A DNA stretch of 64,000 bases from positions 1,364,001 to 1,428,000 of the forward strand of contig QEYB01000368.1 of assembly GCA_017562135.1 (NCBI GenBank), read 5' to 3'. Positions 1 to 11,888 of this stretch are shown piece after piece. The position numbers and the translations under genes are program-made. Source of the stretch: Dipylidium caninum. Lineage: Eukaryota > Platyhelminthes > Cestoda > Cyclophyllidea > Dipylidiidae. Below the pieces are notes generated by a model, which was given only the letters and a program-made list of their open reading frames with translations, was not told the origin of the DNA and did no database searches. Position 1 is the first letter of the stretch. Each line of letters begins with the position of its first letter.

Positions 1-3000
1 GTTGTTATGCCCGGTCCTGCGGACACACTGGAAGGAAGTTCACTCGAGGGGAAGATCAGGGGCACTTTAAGGCAATGGGCGGCTGGTTCCACGCTGCGAA
101 TCACAACCAGAGCAACGTCAGTGCAAAGACTCCTTCGCCCACAGAAAACTCTGCGCTGCAGTGAAGCGTGGGCACCAAGAGCGGGTCAGTAGATGAAGCC
201 CGAGTATCAAAATGCGTTCGTCGCCAGCCATGGTATGCATTTAGGCGTTCGACGGCAGCGCTGAGGTGGCGGCGAATACGAGACGGTTTAACTGCTAAGA
301 CACGCAGATGCATCAATCCCAGCAAGTGATTGCGCCACCATTGTGCCTTTGAGTGGGCAGTCAAGAGGCCTTACCCGCTCACTTACTCATATAATTCATT
401 TTCTTCGCCAGTATTCGCAGTTGCACAAAGCGTACCTGTGTGAATCTTAAAATTTTGTGCACTTCACCCATGCAAACCCCCCAATGGTTCTTCATAAAAA
501 GTCTTCTTTAATAGGAGGTGTTTCGGTGTGATTAAGAAGGAAGCTGCATTTCTAAACTGCGATTTTAGTCACTTCTTGTTTTGGGGATTTCCATGATGAA
601 TGACAGTTGGCTAAATCACCCAACGCATGTTCCACGACTGCTAGCCTGAGTGACTTCTGGAAGTGTAAAAAGTGACGAAAGTGTGTTTCTCGCTAAAAGG
701 AAATGATGACATCGTCATCGCGTAGGTCTGATAAGGTTCATCGTGCGGGCGACAGGAAACCAAACTGAACAAAGTGCAAGCACATTTGCGGATGCACAAG
801 TGGGAAAAACCACCACCGACTTTGGCTTGCACGTTGCATCGACGAAATGGCAAAAGTGGGCCGGGCGTTCGTGACAACTTGTCTGCAACAGAGCCTCCGT
901 TTTGCCAGCCTTAATGGCGAGGGATCGGAGAGACCAAGCGCACATCGCCCTCCACAAATGCCTGCAGCCCGGCATTCACCGCACGAAAAAGGGCGCTGGT
1001 GCCGCTGACCTTGCGCTTCACTCCACTGGACACAGGGAGTTAACGCGTAAGAGGGAGATGCTCCCAGTAGATTGTAGGATGGTCGTAGAATATGGGCGTT
1101 ACATAAATTAAAGCGCGAAAACCACCTCATATTGGGGGGACGCTCGGGTTTGGCAGCTGCGGAGTGCGCCGAAACAGTTTATTTCCCCTATCTCGATCGC
1201 ACTCGCGGTCGCGCAGTGCCGCCGCAGTCCCCGGTGTTCAGTGACCTGAAGTCCGGCGCCTATGGGATGTGATACCAGCATCGGGACTGTCTCAAATAAT
1301 CACTTTGTATTCAGCTTGGGGAAAAGGAGACAGAGGACCAAACAAAGTGTGGATGAACGCATTTTAGGTGCCCTTTTGAACGCGCGTGGGGGCAGTCCCC
1401 TGGTGCTTCTCATTCAAATTACGCTCTCCTTTTTGAATCTGCTTCACATATACTACAGACACTCATATGCCTGCCGATGCCGTCAAAACTGCCATTTTAT
1501 CTTTGTTCATCTTAGCATAACACAACCATGAGCTTGCTCTTCGTTTTATTGCAGACTCTAAAAGAAACACCCCTGCCGAAGTTGTTTTATGTTTCGAGTC
1601 ACGAAAGCAGAACGATTTTGCCTTCTCCAAATTATTCGCACACTTTCCACATACTTAAGATGACTGGGTCGCAAGAAGCCCGATAGAAGAGACCACGGAG
1701 ACCGCCCTGCCACGGAGCGCACCTCTTCTCCTTTCTGCTCTTTAAACGTTACTTACTTCGACTTCCCCAATAATAAATCCTCAATCATAAGTAGTTCCGC
1801 CGTTTATAAGCAGTATCTCCATAATAAATTAGGTAAAGGGAATTGTTAATTTTATATGAAGAAAAGGTAATCAAAGTGAAATAACATCGAAGCGAATAAG
1901 TAGCAGGTTGGCCGAGTTGTCATCCCGGGTGAGTTTACAACGCTCCTTTGGAAGAATTACACGACAGATCATCATTTAATATCTTTGTTGATTTATACTT
2001 GAAATAAATATTGCTCTCTTGTTACTCAAACACATCAGACGACCTTTACCTCATTCAAATTAACGTTCAAAATGTGCACTAGAATAGGATTATTCACACT
2101 ACTTCCAACGAAAACCACGTCAACTAAATACTTCGGACGCCCAAAAGAGGTAGAAGGATTGCCCTGTGTTCGGCTTCAGGTATTGTGTTGGGACATATTG
2201 AGGTCGTGGAATGTGCCACAAGACAGTTGTGAATAAAAGCAGTCGCGGACGCAACCAAAGACCGAGCCCACCGAGCAACAGGGTCTAGGACCAGAGGATC
2301 GCTATTGAAAAGGAGCTAACGTCACCCACATCCCGAGAGCAGAGATGAACGACGTCCGCATCATATGCTGTACGTGTTAATGCATAATCACGAGAAAGTT
2401 AACGCTGATGCTATCGTTAGGCCACCTGACTCTGCTGGAACATGACAAGGCTTCAGTTATCCATCTGGGTTCTGAAGAATATACACAAACCTATTCACTC
2501 TGCTTGCATTGGGATGCTAAGCGGCGTTTGCCCATGTAAACCCATCTCCTTTGGTCCAAAAGTTTAAATTAGAGCTCACATAGAACATACCACTTCACCA
2601 TGGCTTTTTAGTGACAGCGAAATAAATGGGCGTCGGACGTGACAGTTACTTCGAATTCGATCGACTGCTGTTGTGAGCAAAAAATAGCTGACCCAAACAT
2701 CAACTGTTCATTATCAAATTAATCGTTCGAACGTGTCAATGAGTAAAAACACGTGAGTCTCGAGCTTTCCCTCTACACATTTTCAGATACCATAAACACC
2801 TCCAGTGATATGAGCTGGAACAAACGTAATTTGTTAGTTTGCCTACTAATAAAATAATTATGCTCCACTAGAAGCCGACGATTTAATACCGTTACCTCCT
2901 CATAACCAACGGTTATTGCAACAATAATATAAAAAATACCCTAGCATTGCGAGATTTTAATGATAAAAACTTACAAAAACGAAGTAACATGAAAAACTCT

Positions 3001-3764
3001 GTCCGCGGCCTTTAACTTATATATCAATATATGATTAGCAAAAATGCGTTAAGGTCATTGCACTTGTAGGTAACTCCATGCGAAACTGTGTAAGCCAAGG
3101 GAAAAAACAAACCAGGTTTCTTGCATTTTTGATTGTATCAGCTTGACCTCATATTCTACCAAAGAAACCTAACCTCAAGTTGGCAACACCAAGCAAACCT
3201 CAAAATGAGGGCAAACACATTTCTTGACTGAGAAAAGCATTAATTCATATCTTGCAATCAACCCCATTCATCGAAATGTATCAGACATTATTAAAATTTG
3301 ATAAGAGATATAAGTAACACAATTATATCTGTACAACGCCAAATAACCTAAAAGTTCACGTATGCAAAGTGCCAGAATGGGATAGTAATTGATAAAACTA
3401 GTACAACGACAACACGATAAAAACAACTGCATTGAAAAAGTCTGGAACCTAAACGACTAACCACAAGTGGTACTTCAGATAATTCAACACCCTTGCGAAA
3501 TTTGTAATAATATGCACCCTATATCAGACAGTAACAGCAAAATGTCATATTCGTACGATGATACGAACAGATTTAAGTTTCAAGTTCAAGAACCCACAAA
3601 TTTCACTAAACCGATCTTTGATACAATAAGTAGAGAAAAATCACATGACAAGAGCATAGTTAAAATTGCTCAAATGTGGGATCCCTTAATGAAGAAACCA
3701 CAGGATGCATGCACATAACATATGTACAATGGCGCCAAGGTGCGTGCTCGAATTACGTAAGAAC
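1..3764. other. Intergenic sequence without a recognised gene
   Basis: I see no convincing gene here. The first 1.3 kb is moderately GC-rich and the rest is AT-rich with frequent stops in all frames. Short open frames (for example near 902-1111, 1262-1531 and 3467-3718) lack family resemblance and splice context. The right end should contain the 3' untranslated region and downstream flank of SSNA1, which is transcribed leftwards and stops at 3765. Confidence 0.5.
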
Positions 3765-4178
3765 TTATATTGGAACATTCTTAGCAGCAGCTCGCTGCAT
3801 TATACCTTGTCCCTCCTTTTTTAAGACACAAAGCAGTGTTTGGGAACTTTCGAGAATCTAAGATAGCAAACACTTAGTGGGAATATAACCGAACCTTCAT
3901 GTACGCGGCCTCCGATTCGGCAATGGTTCGGTCAAGCTCATTACGCAAGACAAGCTTTTTTTGCAAGCTGTCATTTACTCGATTCAACTTTTCCGTAATT
4001 TGATTCAGGTCTCTTTGCAGTTTGGCTTTCTCGGTTTCATCAACGTGTATTTGCCTTTGGATATCTTCCCGTCGCTTACACAAATCCTCAAAGCCTGTTT
4101 GATATGACTCTAAACCAACCCCTTACACTTTACTAGTTCGTTATTGTAGTTTTGAAGCGCGGCACCCTGTTGGGACAT
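3765..4178 (-). CDS. SSNA1: SSNA1 / NA14 centriolar coiled-coil protein
   Basis: SSNA1 is a small coiled-coil protein of centrosomes, basal bodies and cilia that self-assembles into fibrils and acts in microtubule organisation. Three minus-strand exons give 114 residues (vertebrate protein about 119): 4178-4127, 4094-3895 and 3857-3765. The start matches the family (MSQQGAALQNYNNELVK), the middle holds the long heptad-rich helix with the hallmark RNELDRTIAESEAAYMK, and the last exon begins ILESSQTLL as in vertebrates. The coding length is 345 nt including stop. The introns are only 32 nt (4126-4095, donor GTAAGG) and 37 nt (3894-3858, unusual donor GTTCGG). It is divergent from EDEM3, with 983 bp between the two start codons. 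The match to the family is recalled, not computed. Only the middle exon shows as an open frame by itself, so the gene is easy to miss. Confidence 0.93.
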
Positions 4179-5161
4179 CTTCACATGGAAAACGAAATCA
4201 ACCCCTATGAATGTAAAAAGGGGCCTAGAAACAACAATACTACACGGGGCGCGGTAATAAAGTAACTATATTGTGGTTGAAAAAAACAAGGAGTATATAT
4301 CAAATATCTTTACCTTTAACCGTGGCTGCCGTCCGCTGGTGGTAAAACAACATTTTTGCCAGATTAAGTGATATGTGGCTATTTCATGCATTGGGCTCTG
4401 TCGTGCAATTAATATATCATGCCCATAGACTTCCGACTGTTACTGACGCAAAGATATGCTCATTAACTCTTATGATCCATCCCAAAAGTAGAACAGGACC
4501 AACACGTACTTGGCTACAAGACATAATCTATCACAATGGGAGTTGTAGGTTTGGAAAAGTTTTCTTCCCTGCTAAATCGATGTTTAAATTTTTAGACGTG
4601 GGCAAAGTTCAACGAGTGCGGAATGCATGTGAAAATGCTAGACGATACCGTCAGCGTAGCCCGGTAATTCAATTCCTCCTGGGTTCTGATTGAATGTAAA
4701 AGATACTAAAATTATTGCGGTAGTAAATGTGATAACCATTAAGATTATTGGTATTTGTATCGTGTAAGACAACCTCGTTCTACAGCAATGAATGCTTACC
4801 CTCATCCTGATCCTTTTACTCTATTCTCACCACTCCACAACTCCAACTTTGAAACTCTATCGCCACTTCGATATTTCTTCCAGGCGTAAGTAACTGTAGT
4901 TATAGGATCTCGCAGTCATTGCCGATTTTGTCAGATCTTTACGCACTCTCTCAATAATAGCCATTTTCTGTAAGTGCAAACTTCCATAATTTCGTGGTCG
5001 TTACTTACTATTTGCCGGTAATACAAATATGTATTCTTAAGCAACAAGTATATACAGCTGTCTGTCACGTGGCCAGTTGCAGTTTAAAGGATTGAGGTCA
5101 GGTCCGCGTCTTTCGTCAATTTGTTGGGCTTGTGTGGGCGTCTCCCTGCCGCGAGGTCAAA
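4179..5161. promoter_or_regulatory. Divergent intergenic region between SSNA1 and EDEM3
   Basis: This gap lies between two start codons pointing away from each other, so it should hold both promoters and 5' untranslated regions. It is AT-rich, and I cannot point to a definite TATA box or other element. A 106-codon plus-strand frame at 4373-4693 has no recognisable domain and I do not count it as a gene. Confidence 0.4.
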
Positions 5162-8100
5162 ATGGTCTTTTCCACACGATTAATAATCATACTTTCAGTG
5201 TTTTCATGTGTATCCTCGACAGATATGTTTCTTTTGAACGATACCAGGCGCGAAGAACTAAAGTAAATATTGGTTGCACTCATTCGCTTGCAGAAATAAG
5301 TCCAAGGAGATGTTCCTTCACGCTTACAATAATTATATGGTAGCGTTATGTTTTTCTATTAACTCGTAGAACTTCGCCTATCCTGCGGACGAGTTGATGC
5401 CCTTATCTTGCAAGGGTCGATACCGTGATACTGAACCGCCTCGAGGAACAGTTGATGAAGCACTTGGAAATTTTTCTCTTTCACTTATTGATAGTCTCGA
5501 TACGCTCTTTGTTGGTTTTCGATCTTCCTAATTTTTTAGCTTTTTGGTGCACTTGATGAGTTCGAATATGCAGTATCCCGGGCAGTCAGTGATATTTCTT
5601 TTGACCAGGACATAGATGTGTCTGTTTTCGAAACTAATATCCGAGTTTTGGGGTTAGAGAATTTTAAGTTATAATTTTGACAGTTGATACTATGTGCATC
5701 TTACACTTGACACTTTTACAGCGGCTTGCTTGGGGGCCATGTTTCGGTTCTGATTTTGAAAGAGAAAGAACCCAGACGCATGTCGTGGTACACGAATCAG
5801 CTTTTACAAATGGCTATTGACTTGGGGAATCGCCTCTTGCCTGCATTCAATACCTCAACAGGTTTACCTTTCCCTCACATAAATTTGCGCACAGGTAAAC
5901 CGTCATCACTAGTAAGCCACTTTTTGTTATAATTGAAAACTTTTATGCAATAAATGCATGGAATTGGATACAGTTTCCTTTTGTCAAACTGATTGTCCTC
6001 ATAGGTGGTTAAAAAATCTTCGAAATCCCCCGCGGAAGCAATTATCTATTCTGTTAGTATTCTCTGTTACACATACTTCGTTGACTTAAATGACTTTGAG
6101 TGAATTTACTTAAAGCTCAATAAGGTCACGTCTTTGTCCTACATGCTTACATTTTGTCGTAATTCTTGGACGAGCCTTTTGTAGTGTTTTCCGATTCTTC
6201 AAACACGAAGATATGGTATCGTTGTCTTGATCTCATTAACCATCCGGAGTAAATCGCGTTTTGGAATTTCTTTTCCACGTGTGTGCTTCTCACTTCAGAG
6301 ATGACAGGCCATGGTTGGAAATTCCTAGAATTCTAATGGAAATCAAGATTGTTTGGAATTTAGGTGTTAACATTTCTCTGGACGACTTTTTAGCTTCACA
6401 CCTGCACAGCCTGTGCGGGCACATTGATCCTGGAGTTTGCCGCTCTCAGTCGATTTTCCGGTAATCCCGTGTATGAAACGAGGGCCGCCAACGCACTTTC
6501 GTATCTTTGGCAACAGCGCAACCGTTACTCGGACCTCGTCGGTACAGAAATTAATGTCATCAATGGGGAATGGGTTCGTAGAGGTAGGTTCTGATAAAAT
6601 AACGCCTTTCGTTGATACCACCTATCTAACAATAGATATTTGCAATGTTTCTTACAGACCATTTCCTTCTTTTATCCAGCCTACCCTTCGAGCATCAGTT
6701 TTTGCTCCTTATTTACTAACAATTTAAGAGGTTACTTAGAAATTGTCGTTTCAATCCTATAAACCACTTCAAATTGAACGAATAAACTCAGAATTATTGT
6801 ATAACTTTTGGAAAGTACCTACAAGTAGATATACTCACAAATGTTTCTAGCACACTTTTCTTACATTTGTACTTTTCCCTTTGTCATATCACTGCACCTT
6901 CTACCTTAATGAAGCAACCATCAATTATATCATTTCCCTCTAATTACTTACTCAAACATTAAGCTCCAACATTTAACTTTTACTGGTGCTTATTAGCTAG
7001 GTGCGGAGTTTGCCCATACTTTTTCAATTCTATTTTCAAGTCATCGTCTTGTCTGTCTGTTAGTAGTTTACCTGTTACTATATTTCTAGAATCCGGCGTC
7101 GGAGCGGGCATTGATTCATATTACGAGAGTCTTTTGAAGGCATATGGACTCTTGGGTGACCCCATCTACCTCAAACGCTTCGAAACGCACTACTCTGCTG
7201 TGGAACGTTACATGGGCGCTCCTGGCACTAAAGCCTTTCCATTCTCTTTCCTCAGTGTTTTTATGCATAAACCCTCCGAACGTTCCCGTTTTTACATGGA
7301 TGCTCTTCAAGCATTCTGGCCCGGACTTCAGGTAGGACCAATCCGCAACTAACCTCGCTGCGATGTGCCATATCTCTCCTAGATCATTTACGGGACCACT
7401 TACTCTAAAGAACGCTCACTTTTTAATATATTTTTGCACTAATCTTCACTGTTATATGGATTTTTCGAACGTTAAACCGTCTTTCGATCGCGCAATAGCC
7501 TCATGCACTCATCGCTGTTGCAGATGTAGCTTATTGCTATCGCGTATACACTCAATACTTATTTAAACTGATTGTCATTTGACTAGTCGAATGATATAAC
7601 CTAGGACCCCTTTTTCAGACAATCAATGGTGATGTGAACGCGGCGGTGGCACACCACGAGATGCTCTTCATGGTGCACAAAGAGCACGGCCTACTACCTG
7701 AGGCCTTTACCGCTGATATGGACATCTACTGGCCTTACCATTTGATCCGGCCAGAGCTAGTAGAATCCACGTACTTGCTTCACAAGAGCACCGGAGATCC
7801 CTATTATCTATATGTAGGGGCTGAGTTACTGGAGAGCATCGAGAAATACTCTCGAGTGCCCTGTGGGTTCGCCGCTATTGAGGTGAGGATTACTTTTTCG
7901 CTAATGCAAGACCATCAATAACCTCTAGGCCAACAATAAAAACTACTCGTCGTAAGGGGATAACTTTGCAATCTGATCCTAATCTCAAATATGTATAGTC
8001 TACGAAATCTTATTACTCGCATTTACCTTTTCGAGGCTTGAATATTACATCTTTCGTCCAACAAAAGTCTTTAAAGATCAAAAATCTTTGTACAAAAATT

Positions 8101-11100
8101 AGTGTTATCATTTAGTAGAAAGATATCTTCTTTTACTAGTAATTTGGTACGGATGCTTATAAAAATATTTCAAGAAAATTAGAAAAATACGTTGATTCCT
8201 TAGACCAAATTTTCGGTTTCTGCCTTGAGAGCTTGTCCTATGTCTTTATAATTGGGGAAAGCCTAAATACCCGTCTTAGCCCTTTTAGTCAATAAGACCG
8301 TTCTGCACCCGTCTCATTGATGCTGATGCTAATATTCATGGGCTTTAGGATATTCGAACAATGAAGCATTCTGATAGGATGGACTCTTTCGTGTTGGCGG
8401 AGACCTTCAAGTACTTTTATCTCCTCTTCTCGGAGCCCTCAGATTTGCCGATTGACTTGGAGCAATATGTGCTAACCACCGAGGCGCACATTCTTCCGAT
8501 TGGTCTGCCGAAGCACCGCCCGCCGGTAGGCGCACAGAAGACAACCGCAGAGACGGTAGCAACAACGCCGCGTGTTTACGGCCGCACCTGGGGAGGAACC
8601 TGTGCGGCTTTCAGCAAATCCACCACCCTTCGACGCCTATTGGAAACTCGGCCGGCCACATGTCGTGCCCGCGCTTGGTATCAACACCGCAATTTGGAAG
8701 CTATCCGACAACAACTGCGTATTATGGCCAAGAACATGCGGCCCGGGCAAATGAGTGCTGACCCGGACTCCCCCACACTTCTCCCCGCCCTCCTCACAGC
8801 CAGTTCTTTCAATGCAACTAATATCACTCACTTGCAAATGCTTCGCCACATGGGCATCATGGTAGTTGTGGGAAAGGATGGCGAAATCCAACTTAAACTC
8901 AATCGGTCTCAGGTGTGCACTTGACATCTATAGAAATCCGGTATTTTCGATAGGAATCCCGGTTATCCACGTATAATAGGTTCAAATTTCATTCGGTCTA
9001 GCGTATTTTATTGCTGTTGGAGTGTTTTTTGAGTTACTTTTCGTTTTTAGCTCAATGATACTTTAAAAAATACGCTGAGTCAGGGGGAAAACTTCTCGAG
9101 GAATTCTGGGATTGAAGAGGAGACCGTTCTTTTTACTCTTTAGGCGGAGTCTCCACTCCTCGGTCTCTCCGGTTTGAAATTCATCGAAGAGATCATTGAT
9201 CTAAATGCGGGATCACAGGAGCGAACAATAAGTAATATCTCCCCTAACACTTACTTTGTTATATACTTAGTACTTTCATTAAAAAATGGTGATTTATGTG
9301 TTTATACTGTACTTCCTTCCCTTTGTTGATGTGACAAAGGCCTAATCGTGCTTTTTACTTTGTTGTACAACTGAAGACGAAGTAGTCGCACCGCATATAA
9401 TCGCTCTCATCCATCCACCACACTTTGGACGAACACGTTTTGAAGCCGGGCCGTCAATGTTCACATTCTACCCTGGCGAGTCTCCGAACGCCAAGACTGG
9501 ATCTGCCACGCTCACCACGCGCAATGGGAATTGGCAGCCCGTAATGGGCCCACTTGTCATTGCAGAGCCTTTCGATGCCTGCACGTCAGTTTACTCCGAC
9601 GGGTTTCTCCTTGCCAACGCGAATTTACACGCGGACCTCGTCGAACCTTGTCCCTACAAGCACCCTGGTTCCGTGGGCGACAGCACGTCCAGACGGCCGC
9701 TCAAAGACGCCATCGTACTGGTAAAACGGGGTGGTTGCATGTTCTTGGAAAAGGCCATCAATGTGAAACAAGTGAGACCCTTGCTCTCTGCCCATGTTTA
9801 AGGCTACTTCTCCTATTCACTTATTTGAAGTGTCCTGGTGATCGGTGAAGTTTTAAGGTGCCCTCACGATTCATGCATTTAGTTTTGACCGGCTACTTCT
9901 CGTTCCAGCTCCAAAAAGGGGAATGTATTCTTTCCCTCATCACAGTAAACTCGGGCTTTCTTACGTATTTATGGATTTTTCGAACATCATTTAACAACAC
10001 CAGTCATTTGTTGGAAGGAATAATTCTTTGGTAATGCTTATGTAGATGGGTGCGCGTGGAGTGGTGGTGGTGGACAACACCCCAGGGACGTCGTCTGCAA
10101 GGGATAAACTTTTCTATATGTCCGGTGAGGCACCGGATGGGGCCCCGCCAGAGGAGTCGCTGCGACTCCCTTTCGTTTTCGTCTTTCATGAAGAGGGCAA
10201 AGCTCTCGTTTCAGCTATGGAGCGTCGATGGAGATCGGAGCGAGAGCCAGTTCTTGCAATGATAGCTAAGCAGAACGACAGCCCAAGTGCGTGTTCGTGT
10301 TGAGTTAGTCTATTTCTAATCCTTTTTTCTTTCTCTCCAATACTCAGTTATCTTGATTAACAGCGGTTGTTTTCAGCAACAAGGCTCTTTTAACAAACGT
10401 CTTCAACTTTTTAACATCATTGGTGCCGATCTTGTAGTCACGCATTTAAGTCCATCAGCACGAAAGTGGACGAAACTGTGGCCATATTCCTTGTAGATTT
10501 TTCTATTTAACTACCAGATTTGGGTTATTTTATGTTTGCAGAAATCTTGTCGCACAGCCTGCATTACTTGGACACCTTATTCGAGGTTCGTTCCCTTACA
10601 GTTCTTATTCCTGTGTTTATTCGTCAGTACCACCACAACCATAGTTACATTTAGATGCAACTAAAAATAGCAGAACACGAGGAATGCTTTGAATTCTCCA
10701 CTTATATCGAAGTGTTACAACGGTTGGGTCCTCCGAGGGAGGCACTCCGAGCAGAGAAGACTCATCGGGAGGGCAAAGACGGATGGAACATAACGCTAGG
10801 CCCAGTAGACGAAGTGGAGACTTTCATTATGATAGATAAAACTGGGCACACTTCCCCCAAAGATGCAAATGTTTGGATCGAATTCATAGACAAAAACTGG
10901 CCTTCGAACCAGTAAGTCCTCCTACATTTTAAGAATTTGAAGACACTAATGACTGAAATCTGTGAACCTTAAGTCGTACGACTATCTCTACTAGTGAAGA
11001 GCACTGCAAAGATCTGGTACTTGCCGTCAGCGAGGCGGCTCTCTCTCAAATCGTGATGAGAGAGTCTGATGAACACGTTTCAGTGACGAAACTGAGCCAC

Positions 11101-11223
11101 AATTGGCGCAGTCGCGTCGAGGAGTGTCTTCAGGTCCTTCCAACGATGAAATCCCCTACAGGAGATTGTCACCAGTCATACCTCCGACTGCAGATTACCC
11201 TCACCCCGACAACTTCGTGCTAA
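5162..11223 (+). CDS. EDEM3: EDEM3-like ER degradation-enhancing alpha-mannosidase
   Basis: EDEM3 trims mannose from N-glycans of misfolded ER proteins and so commits them to ERAD. I join 15 exons: 5162-5262, 5294-5339, 5370-5510, 5540-5652, 5722-5911, 6394-6583, 7090-7331, 7619-7882, 8349-8912, 9144-9231, 9377-9771, 10046-10286, 10542-10585, 10655-10911 and 10995-11223. This gives 3,105 nt (1,034 residues; human about 930) with every junction in phase. The N-terminus is a signal peptide (hydrophobic LIIILSVF). The GH47 domain shows [25 protein letters not shown] (its glutamate corresponds to the one mutated to inactivate human EDEM3), [37 protein letters not shown] and TTEAH. Exons 11-12 encode the protease-associated domain ([14 protein letters not shown], then [10 protein letters not shown]). 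The first three introns are 31, 30 and 29 nt. The C-terminus ends TPTTSC with no KDEL-type retention signal. Exons 5/6 and 13-15 are the least certain joins. Confidence 0.94.
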
Positions 11224-11310
11224 CAGAACAAAGGTTGCAACCACTTCGTCTTTCAGTGCACAGAGACAAACGAGATCACTGTTAGTAAATGTATTTTCAA
11301 GAAAGCAAGT

Positions 11311-11316
11311 AATAAA
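11311..11316 (+). terminator. Probable polyadenylation signal of EDEM3
   Basis: AATAAA lies 88 nt after the EDEM3 stop codon, on the coding strand. A second AATAAA follows about 40 nt later. The position suits a short 3' untranslated region in a convergent gene pair with only 270 bp between stop codons. Confidence 0.5.
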
Positions 11317-11493
11317 TTGTTGTCGATGCGAAGGATAGATTTACTGATTAATAAAAGCACCAATCGACTGCTGGCCTGTCCCATTAATGCATTGCAGTAT
11401 CGTCCACAGAATTTAAACGAAACCGGTCATAAGTTAACGGGTAGGCAGTAGAGGAACTAAATAGCGTAGAACGTAAGGACACACTAACCGGTG

Positions 11494-11888
11494 CTAAAGC
11501 TGCATGGCCTTTTCGATGGCGTCGGCGATCTTATTAAATTTATATTGATTATCAACAAAACCGTCGCCGTTCTACAAGCTATGTTAATGTAAGCGCTTTA
11601 CCTTCTTCGAAAATACGACTCCGACGCCAGCGACATCCACCTCAAACCAACCGGTCGACATGGGCGTACCTTCTCCGGTCTAAGACATGAAAGCAAAGCT
11701 ATTTTGCAGTACCACTTCAACTTCTGAGCCGAAGCGTTCCATTATGGCACTCTTGAACCGGTTGAACTACTACTTTAAAGTAAATGTGAAGAACTTACTT
11801 TGGGCTCGTAGCCTCAGGCACCGCTAGTGAGGAAAGTGACAAGGCGATAGCGAACTTACCAATAGACCACATGTACCCTTACGACCAT
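11494..11888 (-). CDS. SELENOW: Selenoprotein W with in-frame UGA (Sec) codon
   Basis: SELENOW is a small thioredoxin-fold redox protein of the Rdx family. Five minus-strand exons, 11888-11860, 11823-11799, 11766-11713, 11679-11602 and 11571-11494, give 87 residues, the same length as human SELENOW. The protein opens MVVRVHVVYC and continues GA-U-GYEPK, where U is a TGA at 11816-11814 exactly at the selenocysteine of the family CxxU motif. It goes on with the family block TGEGTPMSTGWFEV and then NGDGFVDN, ending in EKAMQL and TAG. All four introns are tiny (36, 32, 33 and 30 nt), each GT...AG. Read as a stop, the TGA would leave a 13-residue peptide, while the downstream exons match the family closely, so readthrough as selenocysteine is the natural reading. 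A SECIS element is expected in the 3' untranslated region (11493 downwards), but I could not fold a convincing one by eye. No single open frame reveals this gene. Confidence 0.92.
11814..11816 (-). other. Selenocysteine UGA codon of SELENOW
   Basis: In the minus-strand reading, codons GGT GCC TGA GGC TAC follow TAT-TG|C (Tyr-Cys) across the 36-nt intron. This gives Cys-Gly-Ala-Sec-Gly-Tyr, the same residues as the selenocysteine site of animal SELENOW. Function as Sec is inferred from alignment with the family. Confidence 0.88.

Noticed and set aside
4373..4693. 106-codon plus-strand frame between SSNA1 and EDEM3
   Set aside because: No family resemblance and it sits in the divergent promoter gap; a small gene cannot be fully excluded.
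11390..11430. ATGA...AAA...CGAT as a SECIS core for SELENOW
   Set aside because: Only about 24 nt separate ATGA from the nearest GA partner and the intervening bases do not pair; a wider pairing to 11347 also fails by eye.
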